50,301 nt of DNA, taken from Spirochaetota bacterium. GTDB taxonomy: Bacteria > Spirochaetota > Spirochaetia > SZUA-6. Numbering within the stretch: position 1 is the first letter of the stretch; each line of letters starts with the position of its first letter. The notes under the pieces are model-generated. The model was not told the DNA's origin. It ran no database searches and saw only the letters and a program-made list of their open reading frames with translations. The stretch lies in contig JAADHF010000116.1 of NCBI GenBank assembly GCA_013151965.1, positions 502 through 50,802 of the forward strand, read 5' to 3'. The translations under genes were made by a program, and so were the position numbers. Shown piece by piece: positions 15,778-25,459 of this stretch.

Positions 15778-16560
15778 ATGATGAATACATTTGACAAATT
15801 GGTAAGTATATTAAATTATCTGACAGACCGAAGCAGAAACGGAGCATCAATTAAGGAGATGAGCCGGAGTTTACATATTCCGGCATCGAGTCTTCACAGG
15901 ATGCTAAATAATTTTTTTAAATATGGTTTCGTGCGTCAGGAACCGCTTAATAAACGCTATTTTATCGGCCTGGGATTTCTAAAATACGCAGATATCGCGC
16001 TGGAAAGCATAAGCCTCGATACCATAAGCTATCCCTATATGGAAAAACTGCATGAATTAACCGGCGAAACAATTATTGTTGCTATGCTGAATGGCGAAAA
16101 AATCATTTGCACCGATATATACGGCCAGCGCAACCGGAATATCGCCGTATCCCGGGGCGAAGTTTTCCCTTTTTCTTCAACTGCATCCGGCAAAGTAATC
16201 CTCGCTTTTATTCATAAGAACATCCGGAACAAGTTGTTAGATAACATTGATTTTAAATCCTATACAAACAATACAATTGCTACGAAGAAGGCCCTGGAGA
16301 AACAACTGCAGGAGATAAGGGAGAGGGGATATTCCTTAAACCTTTCCGAATATAACATCGGAATTAATGCGATGGCTGCACCGATATTTACCTATCCCGA
16401 TCGTATAACGGCAAGTATAGGTGTGGTGGGAATTGCAGAGCGGCTCACCGGTGAAAAAATGATACAGGATAGTGCTGATTTTGTAGATGCTGCACGCAGG
16501 ATATCAAAAGAACTGCACGGTGAGTTTCTGCCTGACCGTTATAAAACGGCAAAAAGATAA
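15778..16560 (+). CDS. IclR-family transcriptional regulator 1
   Basis: 260 aa. An N-terminal winged helix-turn-helix (residues 5-65, NGASIKEMSRSLHIPASSLHRMLNNFFKYGFV) precedes the IclR effector domain (residues 80-250) with the SRGEVFPFSSTASGKVILAF and INAMAAPIFTYP segments typical of the family. Last gene of the transporter operon. The palindromes at 5364-5380 and 10041-10055 are its most likely operators, placing the MttB-like gene and the importer in one regulon (inference). The effector is probably the imported compound or a product. An ATG at 15781 is an alternative start three bases later. Confidence 0.9.
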   Translation: MMNTFDKLVSILNYLTDRSRNGASIKEMSRSLHIPASSLHRMLNNFFKYGFVRQEPLNKRYFIGLGFLKYADIALESISLDTISYPYMEKLHELTGETIIVAMLNGEKIICTDIYGQRNRNIAVSRGEVFPFSSTASGKVILAFIHKNIRNKLLDNIDFKSYTNNTIATKKALEKQLQEIRERGYSLNLSEYNIGINAMAAPIFTYPDRITASIGVVGIAERLTGEKMIQDSADFVDAARRISKELHGEFLPDRYKTAKR

Positions 16561-16601
16561 TACTGCATTCATCTGTTTTTTTTAGATATTGGAGGTGTCA
16601 C

Positions 16602-16652
16602 ATGCCAATACTTCCTGAAATAAAACTTGACGCCATAAGGATAAAAACTTAG
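16602..16652 (+). CDS. possible 16-residue micro-ORF or leader
   Basis: ATG at 16602 with a strong ribosome binding site GGAGGTG (16591-16597) encodes MPILPEIKLDAIRIKT and stops at TAG. The site is better than that of many genes here, yet nothing longer follows in frame. It may be a leader peptide, a real small protein, or the 5' remnant of a lost gene. I recognise no family. Confidence 0.3.
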   Translation: MPILPEIKLDAIRIKT

Positions 16653-16673
16653 ATTAGTAACACTTTTCCAGGG

Positions 16674-16693
16674 TATTTATACTGTTATAAATA
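16674..16693. promoter_or_regulatory. perfect palindrome beside the ribosome binding site of the YHS-reductase gene
   Basis: TATTTATA (16674-16681), CTGT, TATAAATA (16686-16693) is a perfect 8-4-8 inverted repeat directly followed by the GGAG ribosome binding site (16694-16697). It may be an operator or an RNA hairpin that limits access to the start. Confidence 0.4.
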
Positions 16694-16704
16694 GGAGTAA
16701 TTTA

Positions 16705-17772
16705 ATGATAATCGATCCTGTATGTAAGATGGAAGTAGATGAAGAAGAAGCACTGATCATGGAATACAATGGCAGTAATTATTTTTTCTGTTCAGAAGGC
16801 TGCAGGGAAAGGTTTATGAAAGAACATCCGGAAAATACCAGGAGAACTCACTATGAGCTTATAATAATCGGGGGAGGACCGGCAGGTCTGACTACTGCAG
16901 TATATGCCTCTACTATGAGAATTAATACGATTTTAATCACAAAAGATCTGGGCGGTCAGGCCTATGACAGTACAAAAATACAAAATTATATGGGTTATGA
17001 TTTTGTCACCGGCCCCGAGCTGGTTAACAAGTTTAAGGAACAACTGCTTAAGTCACACTATATCGATCATATCCTGACTGAGGTTGAAAAGATAGAAAGA
17101 AAAGACAATGGATTCCAATTTAAAATTACAACGTCGGAACTGCGTATCTACTACACGAACACAATAATTTTTGCAACAGGGATGAGCAGAAGGACATTGA
17201 AAGTTCCGGGGGAGGAGAGGTTTCAGAGAAAAGGTCTTTTTTACGGCAACATTCAGGACTACTCTTTTGTGCTGGGAGAAGATGTTGCTGTAATCGGAGG
17301 CGGAAATTCCGCAATGCAGATTGTCGAAAACCTGCATACCATTGCAAAAAATATATATCTGATATCGGATTTCGAGCTTAACGCTGACCCTGCAATAATC
17401 AAGCAGGTAACAAGTTATAAAAACCTTAAAATATACGAAAACATGAAGACAGTGAGGTTCAATGGCAAAGAAAATATTGCAGGCATTACAGCCAGGAAAA
17501 AGGCGGAAAAAAAGGAAATTACAATACCGGTTCGGGGCGTATTTATATCAATCGGACTTGAGTGCAATTCTTCTCTTATCTCACATCTTGTCACCCTGAA
17601 TGAAAAAAAAGAAGTAATTATTAATCCCGATTGTTCGACATCCTGTTCCGGTATCTTTGCAGCAGGAGATGTAACCAGTGCATTCGGAAAAAGGATAATC
17701 ATAGCTTCAGGTGAAGGTGCTAAAGCAGCCCTTGCCGCACGAAAACATATTCTGAATCTCAGGAAAAAATAA
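16705..17772 (+). CDS. YHS-domain / thioredoxin-reductase-like flavoprotein fusion lacking the redox CxxC
   Basis: 355 aa. Residues 1-45 are a YHS/TRASH-type metal-binding domain (DPVCKMEVD, FFCSEGCRERF; Cys7, Cys29, Cys33). The rest is a TrxB-like FAD/NAD(P) fold: FAD motif GGGPAGL at 56-62, second dinucleotide motif GGGNSA at 198-203, and the C-terminal FAD contact GIFAAGDVT at 316-324. The CxxC that thioredoxin reductase carries before the second nucleotide motif is replaced by FYGNIQDY (179-186). The HRR-type NADPH motif is replaced by ISDFELNADP. It should still bind FAD but cannot reduce thioredoxin in the classical way. It may be a metal- or ferredoxin-linked oxidoreductase. Start supported by AGGAG 7 bp upstream. 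Confidence 0.85.
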   Translation: MIIDPVCKMEVDEEEALIMEYNGSNYFFCSEGCRERFMKEHPENTRRTHYELIIIGGGPAGLTTAVYASTMRINTILITKDLGGQAYDSTKIQNYMGYDFVTGPELVNKFKEQLLKSHYIDHILTEVEKIERKDNGFQFKITTSELRIYYTNTIIFATGMSRRTLKVPGEERFQRKGLFYGNIQDYSFVLGEDVAVIGGGNSAMQIVENLHTIAKNIYLISDFELNADPAIIKQVTSYKNLKIYENMKTVRFNGKENIAGITARKKAEKKEITIPVRGVFISIGLECNSSLISHLVTLNEKKEVIINPDCSTSCSGIFAAGDVTSAFGKRIIIASGEGAKAALAARKHILNLRKK

Positions 17773-17920
17773 ATACATTAAATAAATTCGGACCGGCAGG
17801 TGTAGGGACAACCGGTGTAAAACGTGCGGTTTCCAAAGGCCCGGTTGGGTTTGGAGTTATTTAACCTGCGGAAAGGGAAACCGGCTGATTATAAGAAAAT
17901 ACAGGAAACGTTAAGCCGTA

Positions 17921-18988
17921 CTACCTGGGTATCTTTTTTACAACTTTTTTAAAATAGGATCTGCGGATATTTTCCCCTGCCCTGTAAACCGAATAGAGAA
18001 ACTTTCTATTTATAATATCATAGCTTCCGCAGCGGTGAAGAATACTACCCCCGAAACCGGTTTTAAACCTGTACAGTCCGTGCATCGGATGACCGGCGTC
18101 AGGAGCCGGAGGAATACCAAACAGATCATAGTACCTGCAGCCGTTCTCCTTTGCCGTACGGATTGCCCTCCACTGAAGAGCATACGAAGGCATATAGTTT
18201 CGCTTTCGGTTGGATGATGCACCGTAGAGATACCAGGCATATTCACCTTTAATTGCTACAATTATTCCGGCCAGGACCTCCTTATCTATTTCAGCAAGAA
18301 ACAGTTTGATAACAGGAGCACCTTCTCCGTAGGTTTTTGCCAGTTCAAAGAGTGATCTGTAATACTCAAAGGAATGGATTGCAATCCTGTCTCTCACCGC
18401 AGTCTCTCTGTACAGATCATACCACTGCTTAAGTCCATCCATACCTGTCTCGATAACGGTAACTCCTTTTTTAAAGGACAGTTTTATATTGTACCTGGAC
18501 TTCGGCTTCATGGCGGCAAGGATATCATCCTCGGAACGATCAATGGGCAGGATTACAGTACTTGCGGGCTGAACATTAACCGGCGCTTTAACAAACCTTT
18601 CCTCCGGCGCCAAAACGGGCACTTCCACGGCTTTCCCGCGCCTGCCCCAGGGAAGATCAAAACGTATAAAAACAGGCTTTATAGTCAGAAAGGGAAACAA
18701 AGCACCGGCCAGATTTTTAAGAAAAGAACCGGTATTTTTTTCGGGTTCCTCCACCTGCGGGCCGAAGGGTATATAGGTAAATGCAAATCCGCCTTTAAAA
18801 ACCCTTGTCAGTGTAAGAAGAAAGAAATCTCCGCTTTCAGGCGATTCCCGGGAAACGCGGAATGCTTCCGCATGCCACCCGAAATTCATCTTATGCTTTC
18901 CCCAGAAACCTGTCTGCAGTAATTCGGTATTATTATTACAATCTTCGAGTGCAGTCTTTTCTATTTTAAACAAATTATCACCATTCAA
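17921..18988 (-). CDS. FemAB-type aminoacyl transferase (peptidoglycan bridge or related)
   Basis: 355 aa. The FemAB/GNAT-like fold is shown by the MKPKSRYNIKLSFKKG segment near residues 155-170, the QWYDLYRETAVRD helix, LFLAEIDKEVLAGIIVA and ALQWRAIRTAKENGCRYYDLFG near the C-terminus. Such proteins transfer amino acids from aminoacyl-tRNA to lipid II; some make other acylated products. The acceptor here is unknown. The start at 18988 has no clear ribosome binding site. It follows the chemotaxis receptor gene by 47 bp on the same strand without a visible terminator. The plus-strand gene at 16705-17772 converges on it. Confidence 0.85.
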   Translation of the reverse strand: MNGDNLFKIEKTALEDCNNNTELLQTGFWGKHKMNFGWHAEAFRVSRESPESGDFFLLTLTRVFKGGFAFTYIPFGPQVEEPEKNTGSFLKNLAGALFPFLTIKPVFIRFDLPWGRRGKAVEVPVLAPEERFVKAPVNVQPASTVILPIDRSEDDILAAMKPKSRYNIKLSFKKGVTVIETGMDGLKQWYDLYRETAVRDRIAIHSFEYYRSLFELAKTYGEGAPVIKLFLAEIDKEVLAGIIVAIKGEYAWYLYGASSNRKRNYMPSYALQWRAIRTAKENGCRYYDLFGIPPAPDAGHPMHGLYRFKTGFGGSILHRCGSYDIINRKFLYSVYRAGENIRRSYFKKVVKKIPR

Positions 18989-19035
18989 ATATTAATTGTC
19001 ATTAAAAACAGAAGCAGAATTTTTTCATTCCAAAT

Positions 19036-20907
19036 TTATTTTAATCTTAAAAGATCATCTTTAGAAGACCCGTCCGGTCCGAAACGTGCTAAATTATCAA
19101 GCAGCCCTTCGGCATATTTTTTTATCTCATCCCCTGATTCCTTTATCCTGCCGATATCCCCGAGGACGGCTTTCGATTTTTCTGTTTCTTTAGAAAGAAA
19201 AGCAGCATTAGCGGAAGAAAGCGAGCTTAATCTGTTTAACAGGCCGTCGATCACCTCCGAGCTTCTCTGCCGATTCTTTATTGTTTCCATAACTTCATTA
19301 ATCACAGCCAGTATTTCCCCGAATTCAAGAGCAAATATTTTAATCTCATCCATATGGTTATCCAGTGATGCGGCAACTTTTCCGGTTATATCGACAATCC
19401 CGGAAATCTCCTTAATAATCGAATCAGAATTATTTTTTACCAGTTTAACTTTTTCACTGCTTACCCGGACAGACTGTACAATCGAATCGAGTGCATCGGA
19501 AATCAACTGACCATTCTCATTACTGTTATCTGCGAGCTTCCTTATTTCATCGGCGACAACAGCAAAACCTTTCCCTGCATCTCCCGCATGAGCCGCCTCT
19601 ATAGCCGCATTCATTGCCAGCATGTTTGCTTTTTTTGCAATCCAGGCAATTATATCCGTTACCTTTTCTATTTCTTTTGATCTTAAGGATATGATTTCTA
19701 CAGTTCTGAATGTATCATCTATGGCGGTCTGATTTTCCGAAGCAATATTTTCTAATATATTACTGTACTTATTTGCCTTCCGGGCCAATTCTCCGGTTTC
19801 AGCCATGCTCCCGGCAGTGCCGTTTACCAGCTCCGACATATCCCGTATCGTATTATGTTTTTCAGCTATTCGTTCCAGAACTATTTTATTTTCATCATAG
19901 ATACTGTTCAGCCCGGTATCGAGCTTTCCGATTATTTCCTTTTCCGTATCGAATGAACCGGATACTTTATTAAGAGAATTCTTTTCTTCCTCGATATTCT
20001 CAGCTGATATTTCAGCTTTCTCACCTATTTCTCTGACAACCAGGCCGATCCGGTTTACATCCTCATAAACAAGTCCGAACATCTCTTTAAGTGAAGAGAT
20101 ATAAGAGTTAAGATACCGGCCGGTAAAGTGACGTTCATCATTGGACGGAATTAATACTTCTCCTCTTAAATCACCTTTCTGTTGTATCAATTTATTAAGA
20201 AATCTGTTTAACGTTAAAACCGGTTTTCCGGCTGTCTTTGCAATATAGAGAGAAAAACCGGCGGCAAAAAGGAGGATTAACGTTCCGAATACGGGCAGCC
20301 TTTTTATAAAAAGAGAGCCGATTTCCCCGTTTCCTCCGGTAACAAAGAACAACACGAACCATGAGCTTAAACTGAAAACCAGTGAGGAAGCGGTAAAAAG
20401 GTAGATAAACATCTTAAAAATTAACGAAATACGGTTTTTCGAAATAAGCTCTTCGTTTCCGAACTTTTCAAGAAAAATTCCGGAAACAATAAGCATCCCC
20501 ATAATACATGCTGATAAAAAGGGAATAAAAATAAAAAAAACAAGAAGAGTAAACTCTAACGAAAGCTTAACATCCAATATACAGTATGCAAGGCTGAAGA
20601 GCAGTAAAACCGCCTCTCCTGCAAACAGAAGTTCTATTCCCCGTTTTAATGTATTCCCCGTTCTAAGAATAATCAGAGAAAAAAACAGATAAAGAATGAG
20701 TTCTATGCCTGCAGCAGATGAAATGACAACAGAGAGTCTCCGGATGGCATTTTCACTTATTCCGGCCGGAAGAGGGTTGAATTTAAGAAACACAATTAGA
20801 AGAAGGGCAAAAAGGGAGTTGAAAATTAATGATATAACAACTACCTTTTTTACTATCGTACAGCTCCTCTTTCGATCTTTTCCGAAGTAATTGGTATACC
20901 GCCGCAA
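19036..20907 (-). CDS. methyl-accepting chemotaxis protein with six-helix membrane domain
   Basis: 623 aa from a TTG at 20907, but the start is doubtful. Six hydrophobic helices (about residues 20-41, 60-81, 91-112, 117-146, 161-189, 204-223) with only short loops replace the usual periplasmic sensor domain. A HAMP-like linker and a long coiled coil follow. The highly conserved signalling hairpin is present ([20 protein letters not shown]). The TTG lies 55 bp inside metG. A better site is GAGGAG (20869-20864) with a 7-nt spacer to an ATA codon (20856-20854) just before the first helix, where ATG would be expected. The protein would then be 606 aa. It senses a membrane or energy-linked signal and would act through CheA/CheW encoded elsewhere. 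Confidence 0.88.
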   Translation of the reverse strand: MRRYTNYFGKDRKRSCTIVKKVVVISLIFNSLFALLLIVFLKFNPLPAGISENAIRRLSVVISSAAGIELILYLFFSLIILRTGNTLKRGIELLFAGEAVLLLFSLAYCILDVKLSLEFTLLVFFIFIPFLSACIMGMLIVSGIFLEKFGNEELISKNRISLIFKMFIYLFTASSLVFSLSSWFVLFFVTGGNGEIGSLFIKRLPVFGTLILLFAAGFSLYIAKTAGKPVLTLNRFLNKLIQQKGDLRGEVLIPSNDERHFTGRYLNSYISSLKEMFGLVYEDVNRIGLVVREIGEKAEISAENIEEEKNSLNKVSGSFDTEKEIIGKLDTGLNSIYDENKIVLERIAEKHNTIRDMSELVNGTAGSMAETGELARKANKYSNILENIASENQTAIDDTFRTVEIISLRSKEIEKVTDIIAWIAKKANMLAMNAAIEAAHAGDAGKGFAVVADEIRKLADNSNENGQLISDALDSIVQSVRVSSEKVKLVKNNSDSIIKEISGIVDITGKVAASLDNHMDEIKIFALEFGEILAVINEVMETIKNRQRSSEVIDGLLNRLSSLSSANAAFLSKETEKSKAVLGDIGRIKESGDEIKKYAEGLLDNLARFGPDGSSKDDLLRLK

Positions 20908-23000
20908 ACAAGTGTTTTGTCTTCTATTTTTACCATATGGCCTTCCACCCGGATCGGAACGGAGAAAAATTCATCGATATCTATTGCTTCGGGATTATCC
21001 GTATAATCATCAGGATTATCGCCTTCGAGAACAACCCTGCTGCCGGGCTCCGCCTTGCCTGCAAAAAGCACCTCGACACCATCCTTATCATCTGCGGCAA
21101 GGAGCATTCCCCTGCTTTCCACTCCGCGCAGCTTTGCACTTTTAAGATTCGCAACAATTATGATATTCTTCCCAAGGAGTTCTTCTTCGCTGTAATAAGG
21201 AACAAGCCCCGATACGATCTGGCGTATCTCGCCTCCGGTATCCACCTTTTCTATATAAAGCCTGTCTGCTTTCGGATGTTTTTCTATTTCCGTAATTCTG
21301 CCTACCCGAAGCTCTATTTTATTCCTGAATTTGTTAACCGTACTATCTTTGCGTTCCTCCTGACTTCCGGAAAAACGGTCTCTGAATGCCTCCGTTTCTT
21401 TATCTTCCAGTTTTTTAAAGAGTAATTCGGGCTTCTTTATATATTGAACCGCCGAAAGTTTACCGAGTCTCTCCCAGGAATTATCCTTAACATTCAGCAT
21501 GTCAAGGATTTTATCCGATGTGTCCGGCATATAGGGTCGAATCAGAATTGCCAGATCCTTTATAAGACAGATAAGATTCCACAGCAGATTTTTTACTTCA
21601 TCCTGATTTTCTTTTACTGCCTTCCACGGCTCCGCATCCTGAAATTTCTTATTGCCTGATGAGGAGAGTGCAAATATTTTTCTGAATGCATCACGAAGTT
21701 CCACTTTTTCCAGGGATTTTTCTATACCTTTTTCCAGCCTGACCGCTTTCTCCCAGAATTCAGTATCCTTTTTCCCTTCGGAAATTACCCCGTCGAAGTA
21801 CCGTACCGCAAAGGTGAGTGTCCTGTTTACCAGATTGGAAAGATTCCCTATAAGTTCTCCGTTTACTTTTTCCTGAAAATCTTTCCATGTAAAAACCGCA
21901 TCGGATTTCTCCGGCCTGTTGTAGAAGATATAGAATCTCCACACATCTGCCGGTATTCCGGTTTCCTTTGCATCCGTACCGAACACACCTATGCCTTTAC
22001 TTTTAGAGAATTTACCGCTTTCATAGTTTAAATATTCCGTGGACGACATATGATACAGGAGAGTCCACTTTTCACCTGTTCCTATTAATGAGGAAGGGAA
22101 AATTACAGTATGAAACGGGATATTGTCCTTGCCGACAAACTGGTAAAGTTTTACCTCTTCCGGATTTTTCCACCAGTTCTCCCAATCCTTTTTAATATGC
22201 ATGGTCATCGAGATATAACCGATCGGTGCATCGAACCACACATAAAAAACCTTTTTCTCGAACCCTTCCTTCGGAACCGGAATACCCCACTTTAAATCAC
22301 GTGTAATGCAGCGTTTTTTTAAGCCGTCACGAATCCACGCATTTGTCATTTGTACAGCATTATGTGCCCAGAATCCATCCGCAGAAGCCTTATCCATCCA
22401 TTTCTGTAATTCAGGAAGAATAACGGGCAGATCGATATAGAGGTGTTTTGTCTTCCTGACAACAGGTTTATTACCGCAGACACTGCACTTCGGATTTATA
22501 AGCTCCATCGGATCAAGAAGCTTTCCGCAGTTCTCGCACTGATCCCCCCGGGCGCTCTCGTAACCGCAGTGCGGGCAGGCACCCAGAACGTATCTGTCGG
22601 CAAGAAACCGGCCGCAGGTTTCGCAGTAGGTCTGCTCGTCTGTCTGCTTCTGTATATACCCGTTTTTATCGAGTTTTTTAAATATATACTGAGTAATCTC
22701 CGTATGCTCCGGCCTGGATGTTCTTCCGAAATCACTGAAATCTATATTGAACCAATCATAGATATCCGAATGGACTTTATAATAGCGGTCGCACAGCTCT
22801 TTTGGTGAAATCCCCTCTTCCAGAGCTCTTGTCTCGGTAGCTGTCCCGTATTCGTCCGTGCCGCAGATATACAATGTATCAAAACCGCGCATTTTACAGT
22901 AACGGGCGAAAACATCCGCGGAGAGTACCTGAATAAGATTCCCTAAATGGGGAATATTGTTTACATATGGTAATGCGGAAGTAATAAGTCTCTTTTCCAT
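20853..23000 (-). CDS. metG: methionyl-tRNA synthetase with C-terminal tRNA-binding domain
   Basis: 715 aa, full length for the long form. The HIGH-type motif is NIPHLGN (residues 15-21), and the KMSKS motif reads KFSKSKG. A zinc-knuckle insertion has four CxxC pairs (CETC, CPHC, CENC, CSVC). An anticodon-binding helical domain follows, and an EMAP/Trbp111-type OB-fold closes the protein ([18 protein letters not shown]). It charges tRNA-Met in the cytoplasm. A sigma-70 promoter overlaps its ribosome binding region. Its stop TAG overlaps the likely ATA start of the chemotaxis receptor. Confidence 0.98.
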   Translation of the reverse strand: MEKRLITSALPYVNNIPHLGNLIQVLSADVFARYCKMRGFDTLYICGTDEYGTATETRALEEGISPKELCDRYYKVHSDIYDWFNIDFSDFGRTSRPEHTEITQYIFKKLDKNGYIQKQTDEQTYCETCGRFLADRYVLGACPHCGYESARGDQCENCGKLLDPMELINPKCSVCGNKPVVRKTKHLYIDLPVILPELQKWMDKASADGFWAHNAVQMTNAWIRDGLKKRCITRDLKWGIPVPKEGFEKKVFYVWFDAPIGYISMTMHIKKDWENWWKNPEEVKLYQFVGKDNIPFHTVIFPSSLIGTGEKWTLLYHMSSTEYLNYESGKFSKSKGIGVFGTDAKETGIPADVWRFYIFYNRPEKSDAVFTWKDFQEKVNGELIGNLSNLVNRTLTFAVRYFDGVISEGKKDTEFWEKAVRLEKGIEKSLEKVELRDAFRKIFALSSSGNKKFQDAEPWKAVKENQDEVKNLLWNLICLIKDLAILIRPYMPDTSDKILDMLNVKDNSWERLGKLSAVQYIKKPELLFKKLEDKETEAFRDRFSGSQEERKDSTVNKFRNKIELRVGRITEIEKHPKADRLYIEKVDTGGEIRQIVSGLVPYYSEEELLGKNIIIVANLKSAKLRGVESRGMLLAADDKDGVEVLFAGKAEPGSRVVLEGDNPDDYTDNPEAIDIDEFFSVPIRVEGHMVKIEDKTLVCGGIPITSEKIERGAVR

Positions 23001-23009
23001 GATTTTCCT

Positions 23010-23039
23010 ACTATAGTTATTAACAAGTTACAATGTCAA
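23010..23039 (-). promoter_or_regulatory. sigma-70 promoter of metG
   Basis: On the minus strand TTGACA (23039-23034), spacer 18, TATAGT (23015-23010). The predicted start near 23003 lies only a few bases before the ATG at 23000, so this transcript would be nearly leaderless. The AGGA upstream of the ATG (23009-23006) would then fall outside it. Confidence 0.65.
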
Positions 23040-23051
23040 GCAGACATTATA

Positions 23052-24251
23052 TTACTGTGCCGCGGCTGCTTCGTACATCGCGGCTACATTCTCCGGGGGT
23101 ACATCAGCCTGTATATTATGGATCGGAGCAAATACAAACCCTCCTCCTTCACCGAACAGCTTAAGCCTGTTCCTAACATCCTTCTCTATCTCTTTTTCCG
23201 ACCCTAAGGGAAGGATTCTCTGCACATCACAGCCCCCGCCCCAGAAAGCAATACGGTCTCCATAGGTTTTTTTAAGATATTTAATATCCATATCAGCGGC
23301 GGAAGTCTGTACCGGATTAAGCACATCCACACCTATTTCTATAAAATCTTCTATTAAACGTTCGATGGATCCGCACGAATGCATAAGAACAAATGCATCC
23401 GTCAGCTTATGTGCTTCTCCGTAGATCGATGCAAGACGCGGTTTAAACATCTCCCGAAACAGATCCGGTGAAATCTGAAGCCCGTTCTGAAAACCGAAAT
23501 CATCTCCGAAACCGATGACATCGATATAATCTCCAACCGCATCGAGGTAAAGCCTTAAATCCCGGATAACCGCATCGGTGAGTTTGCCAAGCAGTTTATG
23601 GGCAAAACCTTTATCCGATGCAAGTCTTATCATAAACTCTCCCCATTCGCATAAAAACTGTGATGTCTCAAAAATACTCCCGTTAAACCAGCCGAAAACC
23701 GCAAAATCGGTTTCTTCGTGCAGGTGTTTTGCTTTTTTTTGTAGATATTCAAGTTCCGCATCACTGATACGCGGAATCTCGAAGCTTTCGAGATCGGAAA
23801 TCCCTGCATCCTTTAACGGATGATATGCAGGAACAAAAGAACCGCTTCCGGGACTGAGCAAATCGGTGCACACTCCATCCCTGTAGATTTCCCATGCTCC
23901 GTCTTCCCTTATCTTCGGGCTGAACCCTTTCGGAAACCAGGCGGGGGACCCGTCCGGAAGGGGATGAAGAAACCATTCCCCGGACAGAGGTACACCTCCC
24001 GCCGCTTCATACCTGTCGAGAGGCAGAACATCAATTTTCCATCGTTCTATTATCTCTTCTTCCACTTCGGAAAGCATCAGTATAATATTGGTCACATGCG
24101 ATCTTGTATCCTTATAACCTGAATATTTTTTAAGTTTCTGATAAGCCATCGAATTAATCCCCGTTACAATCGAGCCCCCAAGATCTATAGGAACCCTGTC
24201 CGGCCGTTTATGGCTTAATGCGGCTATTACCCTTTCCCTGTGCGTCATCAT
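23052..24251 (-). CDS. uroporphyrinogen decarboxylase-family protein, MtaA/MtbA-like methyltransferase class
   Basis: 399 aa. UroD fold: N-terminal MTHRERVIAALSHKRPDRVPID, the helical insert, and C-terminal LMHSCGSIERLIEDFIEIGVDVLNPVQ. The HxC of HSCGS and a later GGCDV Cys match the zinc ligands H-x-C-xn-C of corrinoid methyltransferases such as MtaA. True heme UroD lacks these. It is therefore more likely to move a methyl group from a corrinoid protein to a thiol or folate than to make heme. It is not next to the MttB-like gene but could serve the same C1 flow. ATG at 24248 is an equally possible start. metG follows 51 bp downstream. Confidence 0.8.
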   Translation of the reverse strand: MMTHRERVIAALSHKRPDRVPIDLGGSIVTGINSMAYQKLKKYSGYKDTRSHVTNIILMLSEVEEEIIERWKIDVLPLDRYEAAGGVPLSGEWFLHPLPDGSPAWFPKGFSPKIREDGAWEIYRDGVCTDLLSPGSGSFVPAYHPLKDAGISDLESFEIPRISDAELEYLQKKAKHLHEETDFAVFGWFNGSIFETSQFLCEWGEFMIRLASDKGFAHKLLGKLTDAVIRDLRLYLDAVGDYIDVIGFGDDFGFQNGLQISPDLFREMFKPRLASIYGEAHKLTDAFVLMHSCGSIERLIEDFIEIGVDVLNPVQTSAADMDIKYLKKTYGDRIAFWGGGCDVQRILPLGSEKEIEKDVRNRLKLFGEGGGFVFAPIHNIQADVPPENVAAMYEAAAAQ

Positions 24252-24328
24252 TTAAGTAATTGTCCTTTTCTCTATTCTTAAGTATTCTGCAGCGGAAATA
24301 TCCTACATACATCTACTTAAGGTAATAT

Positions 24329-24343
24329 ATACCAAAGTGGTAT
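24329..24343. promoter_or_regulatory. inverted repeat upstream of hflK
   Basis: ATACCA-AAG-TGGTAT is a perfect 6-3-6 inverted repeat in the 221-bp gap between the UroD-like gene and hflK. Two similar CCCGGCA blocks follow (about 24345-24363). The target gene and regulator are unknown. A TTGACT at 24412-24417 lacks a good -10. Confidence 0.3.
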
Positions 24344-24472
24344 TCCCGGCAATAATACCCGGCATAGAATGAAATGTTTACAGAAAAGCATTATAGTTAT
24401 ATGGAGTCAGCTTGACTATGGTACTTTAAAGAATTAACTTAAAATAAATATATTTGTGTTATAGGAGGTATC

Positions 24473-25459
24473 ATGTCAGAACGTGATGTAACTCCTGGGA
24501 ATTTTCCCATAAAGTTAAGTCCGAAGGTATTGTGGCTTATCATTATCGTAGTTCTTGCACTTGTAGTTGCTTTTTCAAGTATTTACACCGTAGATCAGAA
24601 AGCAGAGGCAGTTATTTTACGATTCGGGAAATTTAACAGGATAGCCGGACCGGGGCTTCACTATAAGCTGCCATTCGGCATAGAAAAAAACTTTAATGTT
24701 CCGGTACAGCGGGTTTTAAAAGAAGAATTCGGATTCAGAACAGTTACACCTGGAATTACAACAATCTATTCCAGTCAGGATTATCCCCAGGAATCTGTTA
24801 TGCTTACAGGCGATCTTAATATCGTGGATGTCGAGTGGATTATCCAGTACAGAATTTCCAATCCCAGGGAATGGCTTTTTAATGTGGTAAACCAGAGAAA
24901 AACGATACGGGATATATCCCAATCCGTAATAAACCAGCTTGTCGGCGACAGGACGGTATTGGATGTCATCGGAGGCCAGAGAGCTACAATAGAATCTATG
25001 GGACAGCAGATGATGAATGATGTTTTTAACAAGTACCAATTAGGAATAAGGGTGACAACGGTTAAACTGCAGAATGTAGTTCCTCCCAAGGGTGATGTTC
25101 AAAATGCATTCGAAGACGTGAACAAGGCTATTCAGGACAGGAGCCGGCTTATCAACGAAGGAAAAGAGGCTTACAACCAGGCAATACCAAAAGCCCAGGG
25201 AGAAGCACAGAGGGTAATTCAGCAGGCGGAAGGGTACGCGACGCAGCGTGTAAACAGGTCACAGGGTGATGTACACAGATTTCTGTCCGTACTTGCGGAA
25301 TACGAAAAAAATCCTAAGGTTACAAGGACAAGGCTCTACTATGAAATGTACGAAAACGTATTTAAAGACGCCAAGTCTGTTGACTTGATCGATAAAAACT
25401 TAAAGAATTTTGTCCCCTTTAAATCGATAGGGTCGAGCTTACAGGGGGTACAGAAATGA
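24473..25459 (+). CDS. hflK: HflK, SPFH/band-7 membrane protease regulator
   Basis: 328 aa. One transmembrane helix at residues 18-39 precedes the SPFH domain (VDQKAEAVILRFGKFNRIAGPGLHYKLPF), and a helical C-terminus rich in Gln/Ala follows. With HflC it forms the inner-membrane complex that regulates FtsH; ftsH is not in the window. The Gly-rich N-terminal tail of enterobacterial HflK is absent. GGAGG stands 6 bp before the ATG. The last bases overlap hflC as ATGA. Confidence 0.95.
   Translation: MSERDVTPGNFPIKLSPKVLWLIIIVVLALVVAFSSIYTVDQKAEAVILRFGKFNRIAGPGLHYKLPFGIEKNFNVPVQRVLKEEFGFRTVTPGITTIYSSQDYPQESVMLTGDLNIVDVEWIIQYRISNPREWLFNVVNQRKTIRDISQSVINQLVGDRTVLDVIGGQRATIESMGQQMMNDVFNKYQLGIRVTTVKLQNVVPPKGDVQNAFEDVNKAIQDRSRLINEGKEAYNQAIPKAQGEAQRVIQQAEGYATQRVNRSQGDVHRFLSVLAEYEKNPKVTRTRLYYEMYENVFKDAKSVDLIDKNLKNFVPFKSIGSSLQGVQK

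Noticed and set aside
17773-17880. Frame encoding KFGPAGVGTTG..., resembling the start of endonuclease IV-like TIM-barrel proteins
   Set aside because: No start codon or ribosome binding site, the similarity ends after about eight residues and a stop follows soon; probably chance or a very short remnant.
23052-24251. HemE, uroporphyrinogen decarboxylase of heme synthesis
   Set aside because: HSCG and GGC zinc-ligand positions match the methyltransferase branch, and no heme genes are near.
24412-24440. TTGACT-N17-TAACTT as hflK promoter
   Set aside because: The -10 matches only three of six bases; too weak to list as a feature.
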